Of a DNA stretch of 64,000 nucleotides, positions 61,674 through 64,000 are shown piece after piece. The first letter of the stretch is position 1. Each line of letters starts with the position of its first letter. Below the pieces are notes generated by a model. It saw only the letters and a program-made list of their open reading frames with translations, was not told the DNA's origin and did not search any database. Location: positions 59,493 to 123,492 of the forward strand of contig NZ_FPJZ01000006.1 of NCBI RefSeq assembly GCF_900119485.1, read 5' to 3'. This stretch comes from Thermoactinomyces sp. DSM 45891. GTDB taxonomy: Bacteria > Bacillota > Bacilli > Thermoactinomycetales > Thermoactinomycetaceae. Made by a program: the position numbers and the translations under genes.

Positions 61674-63128
61674 CTAAACAAAAACTATATTAACTCTAAC
61701 TTCTGATGTTAGTTGATCTTGATATAGCCCTCGAATGCGATATCCAGCTCGGTCGGCGCCTCTTAGGTATTCCATCCATTCACATGTCAAACGTTCGCCT
61801 GGCAAAAGTACAGGAATCCCGGGTGGGTAAGGTACTATGGGTTCCGTAATGATCCCGTCTATCGCGTCCTCTAAGCACAATCGAACATGCTGATGTTTCC
61901 TAATGTCTTGAAAAGGTAACACAAATTCAGTTGTACTCGGTAAGCGAAGAACAATGGAATCTCTCTCTGACAACCTATTTTCGCAACTATCCAACCAGCA
62001 GTCTAATTCCAACAACACCTTCTTTAGTCGAATCAATGATCCTTCAGGGTGTCCTAGCGAGAAGCAGAACAACACCCGACGATCATCAGCTAATTCGGTA
62101 TAAATCCCCTTATCCTCTAGAAAAGCTTGCATCTCGAATCCCGTCATTTGTCCACTACTGGCGATTACCATTTTACAAGGGTCCTGACATTTTAGATGGT
62201 GTAACGATAACTCTTGAACCCATTTACAATAGGGAAACGTATCCTTTTTAAACTGATCTATTTCCGTCAGCAGTCGTCCAAATAAATGGTATCCATTTAC
62301 AGCAACCTGTTTCCGCGCTAAATCTAATGAAGCAAGCAGTGGATAAGAAGGGCTACTGGATTGAACAATCCGTAATTGTCTCTCCAGATCATTTATCCTA
62401 ACTCGACTACTCCCCACATGTAACATCGAGCTCATCGTCATCGATCCAAGCATTTTATGAGTCGATTGTACAACGAGATCCGCACCTTGTGACAAAGCAG
62501 AATTTGGAAGATTAGGATGAAAACCAAAATGAGCCCCATGAGCCTCGTCCACCAATAATGGTACATCAAACTGATGGCAAATATCTGCTATTTTCCTTAT
62601 TGGTTGAACCATTCCATAGTAGCTTGGGCTTGTCATCACTACTAACTTAACCATCTCATGCCTACATTTTTGCACCAACCAATCCAGATCTAACGGCCTT
62701 TCGAAACCTGTATCCGAGTGGTATGCATCTTTCCAATAAATAGGTGAAACACCTGCTAACATGCATCCGTGAAATACAGACTGGTGACAGCTTCGTTGCA
62801 AAATCACCTTGTCGCCAGGCAAACACATCGTGAGGATGCTCGCTATATTCCCAGCCGTACTACCGCCTACCAGATAAAACGTTTTTTCTGCACCAAACGC
62901 CTCCGCCGCAAGATATTCAGCTCTGGCAATCACTCCACTTGGATGATGAAGATCATCTAGGCCCGTTACCTCAGTTTGATCTATTTGAAGAATCGATTGA
63001 AACAAATTATCTTTGTGATCCAGAAAATTTGCGCCTTGCTTATGCCCAGGAACATGGTAGCTATCTGTCTTCTTGTCTTTATGATGTAGTAACGCCTCGT
63101 AAATCGGAGTTTTTTCCTGGTTTTCCAT
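61674..63128 (-). CDS. Orn/Lys/Arg decarboxylase family (YaaO-like)
   Basis: A PLP enzyme of the group II decarboxylases. The 484-residue protein has the fold core VDEAHGAHFGFHPNLP, the PLP-Lys in QSTHKMLGSMTMSSML and FYLVGGSTAGNIASIL, plus a shorter C-terminal part than SpeA. The substrate (arginine, lysine or ornithine) cannot be told. The ATG at 63128 (giving MENQEKTPIYEAL) is preferred over a TTG eight codons earlier that lacks a ribosome-binding site. YaaO lies at the same place in B. subtilis. Confidence 0.92.
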   Translation of the reverse strand: MENQEKTPIYEALLHHKDKKTDSYHVPGHKQGANFLDHKDNLFQSILQIDQTEVTGLDDLHHPSGVIARAEYLAAEAFGAEKTFYLVGGSTAGNIASILTMCLPGDKVILQRSCHQSVFHGCMLAGVSPIYWKDAYHSDTGFERPLDLDWLVQKCRHEMVKLVVMTSPSYYGMVQPIRKIADICHQFDVPLLVDEAHGAHFGFHPNLPNSALSQGADLVVQSTHKMLGSMTMSSMLHVGSSRVRINDLERQLRIVQSSSPSYPLLASLDLARKQVAVNGYHLFGRLLTEIDQFKKDTFPYCKWVQELSLHHLKCQDPCKMVIASSGQMTGFEMQAFLEDKGIYTELADDRRVLFCFSLGHPEGSLIRLKKVLLELDCWLDSCENRLSERDSIVLRLPSTTEFVLPFQDIRKHQHVRLCLEDAIDGIITEPIVPYPPGIPVLLPGERLTCEWMEYLRGADRAGYRIRGLYQDQLTSEVRVNIVFV

Positions 63129-63159
63129 CTGACTAACAAACCTCTCGTACAAAAAATAA

Positions 63160-63179
63160 AAGGACTTTAAAAAGTCCCT
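63160..63179 (-). terminator. Terminator at the end of gin
   Basis: GGACTT / AAGTCC hairpin followed by TTTTATTTTTT on the minus strand, overlapping the gin stop codon. Confidence 0.65.
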
Positions 63180-63394
63180 TCTTCTCTTATATCACTCTCA
63201 TTTAACCATATTTTTTTCAATCTTGAAACATGGAATAAGTACATTTCCGGCTGATCGCAATCTGTATCAATGATTACTTGCTCACAGCAGGCGCATATAG
63301 GCTTTTCTAACAAGTGTAGCATATCGTCTTGGATGGTATTACATATAATGCATGGTTCTTGAAGATACTTCGTTTTAGTCGATCCTTCATTCAT
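63167..63394 (-). CDS. gin: Anti-sigma-G factor Gin (CsfB)
   Basis: Gin is a small zinc protein that holds sigma-G, and also sigma-E, inactive until needed. The 75-residue protein has two Cys pairs (CIIC near residues 15-18, CACC near 34-37) and the region SRLKKIWL; size and layout match B. subtilis CsfB. AAGGGGG precedes the ATG. A possible sigma-F promoter is GTATA (63480-63484), 13 bases, GGTTATAAA (63458-63466), which is one mismatch off at -10. Confidence 0.88.
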   Translation of the reverse strand: MNEGSTKTKYLQEPCIICNTIQDDMLHLLEKPICACCEQVIIDTDCDQPEMYLFHVSRLKKIWLNESDIREEGTF

Positions 63395-63611
63395 CTCTTT
63401 TCCCCCTTATGTCCGAACCTTTTTACTTACCTTCTATAATTGACTAAATGTTCCTTTTTTATAACCACACCGTTCAGATTATACATTTTATTATCAATCT
63501 ATCGAAATGTAATTTCTTATCACTCAGCGAATTTTTTTGATAAATTACCTTTTAGTCGAATAAAAAAGTCGTAATTGTGAAATGGTACCTCTTATAGGAG
63601 GTATGATCGTT

Positions 63612-63770
63612 ATGATATCTGTAAAGCAAGCGATTCCATTCGTTTTTTGTATATTTATTCCGATTTTAACCATATTACGCCTACTTTTTATTTCACGTAA
63701 TCGTGCTAATGCTGTAGAGGGACTTTCTCATCCCACTGAACATTCTTCCCTCCAAACAAATCCCGAGTAA
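63612..63770 (+). CDS. Small membrane protein, hypothetical
   Basis: A 52-residue frame with a perfect AGGAGG ten bases before the ATG. One hydrophobic helix (IPFVFCIFIPILTILRLLFI, about residues 9-28) is followed by a basic and then a polar tail. No homologue recognised. It is the only plus-strand gene in the 5 kb before the rRNA operon. Such genes are frequently missed; expression is unproven. Confidence 0.55.
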   Translation: MISVKQAIPFVFCIFIPILTILRLLFISRNRANAVEGLSHPTEHSSLQTNPE

Positions 63771-63824
63771 ATGAATTGTATAGGATTAGCCAACGCTAAA
63801 ACTTGCTTCAGATCTATTCGAGAT

Positions 63825-63874
63825 AATAAAAGAAGCATCTAGTCCATTTGGATAAACTAGATGCTTCTTTTATT
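63825..63874 (-). terminator. rRNA operon terminator
   Basis: AATAAAAGAAGCATCTAGT and ACTAGATGCTTCTTTTATT form a perfect 19-bp stem with a 12-base loop, just after the 5S rRNA on the minus strand. Confidence 0.9.
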
Positions 63875-63882
63875 ATGTATAT

Positions 63883-63999
63883 GCCTGGCGACGTCCTACT
63901 CTTCCAGGACCCTGCGGTCCAAGTACCATCGGCGCTGGAGGGCTTAACGGTCGTGTTCGGGATGGGAACGAGTGGATCCCCTCCGCCATCATCACCAGA
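63883..63999 (-). rRNA. rrf: 5S ribosomal RNA
   Basis: The minus strand reads TCTGGTGATGATGGCGG near the 5' end, CCCATCCCGAACACGACCG, AGCGCCGATGGTACTTGGAC and ends GAGTAGGACGTCGCCAGGC, all conserved 5S blocks. The ends pair (TCTGGTG with GCCAGGC) so the gene is essentially complete; 23S would lie beyond the window. Confidence 0.97.
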
Positions 64000-64000
64000 C

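Overview
The window is a near-origin chromosomal segment of a Gram-positive, endospore-forming member of the Bacillales. Gene content and order follow the Bacillus subtilis stretch from the rRNA operon through tmk, abrB, metS, ksgA, veg, purR, spoVG, glmU, prs, mfd, spoVT, divIC, spoIIE, ftsH, the folate genes, lysS and ctsR-clpC to radA-disA, almost all on the minus strand. Spore genes are abundant: gin, sspF, spoVG, fin, spoVT, a spoVB-type flippase, yabP, yabQ and spoIIE. Several regulatory sites fit the sporulation sigma factors or Spo0A. The exact genus cannot be fixed by eye; a Thermoactinomycetaceae- or Paenibacillus-like lineage is a guess.

Layout, in window coordinates. 1-6.4 kb: disA (cut by the window edge), radA, clpC, mcsB, mcsA, ctsR, with a textbook sigma-A promoter and CtsR operator. 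6.4-15.6 kb: an accessory block between ctsR and lysS. It holds an MgtC-type membrane protein, a histidine kinase/response regulator pair, a lipoprotein with two YtkA/FixH-like repeats, an M50-like membrane protease, a UMF1-type transporter that appears to start with CTG, an unrecognised 283-residue protein, and a GrpE-like/lidless Hsp70 pair. 15.8-21.8 kb: lysS, dusB, folK, folB, folP, pabA and cysK. 22-30 kb: hslO, ftsH, hpt, tilS and spoIIE, with a Spo0A-type promoter. 30-36.4 kb: a DUF402 gene, tandem elongator and initiator Met tRNAs, divIC, yabQ, yabP, rqcP, mazG, a flippase and spoVT. 36.5-48 kb: prsA, mfd, fin, pth, prs, glmU, spoVG, ridA, purR, ispE, sspF and veg. 48-54.7 kb: a YkuK-type protein, rsmA, rnmV, tatD, lepB, metS with a T-box leader, and an alpha/beta hydrolase. 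54.8-57.6 kb: a HerA-NurA pair. 57.8-64 kb: abrB (plus strand), rsmI, a GIY-YIG gene, yabA, ricT, tmk, an Orn/Lys/Arg decarboxylase, gin, a small membrane protein (plus strand) and 5S rRNA.

Most genes are core housekeeping: translation, folate, cell wall, nucleotide supply, proteostasis and DNA repair. They are punctuated by sporulation genes with their own promoters. No insertion sequence, prophage or CRISPR array was seen. The most unusual material is the Hsp70/GrpE/unknown-protein cluster, the HerA-NurA pair, the repeat lipoprotein beside a two-component system, a tandem veg promoter arranged so that only the longer transcript can fold over its ribosome-binding site, and a dense field of Spo0A-box-like sequences behind spoIIE. 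Start codons were moved inward where a Shine-Dalgarno sequence or promoter position decided it; each case is explained in its entry.
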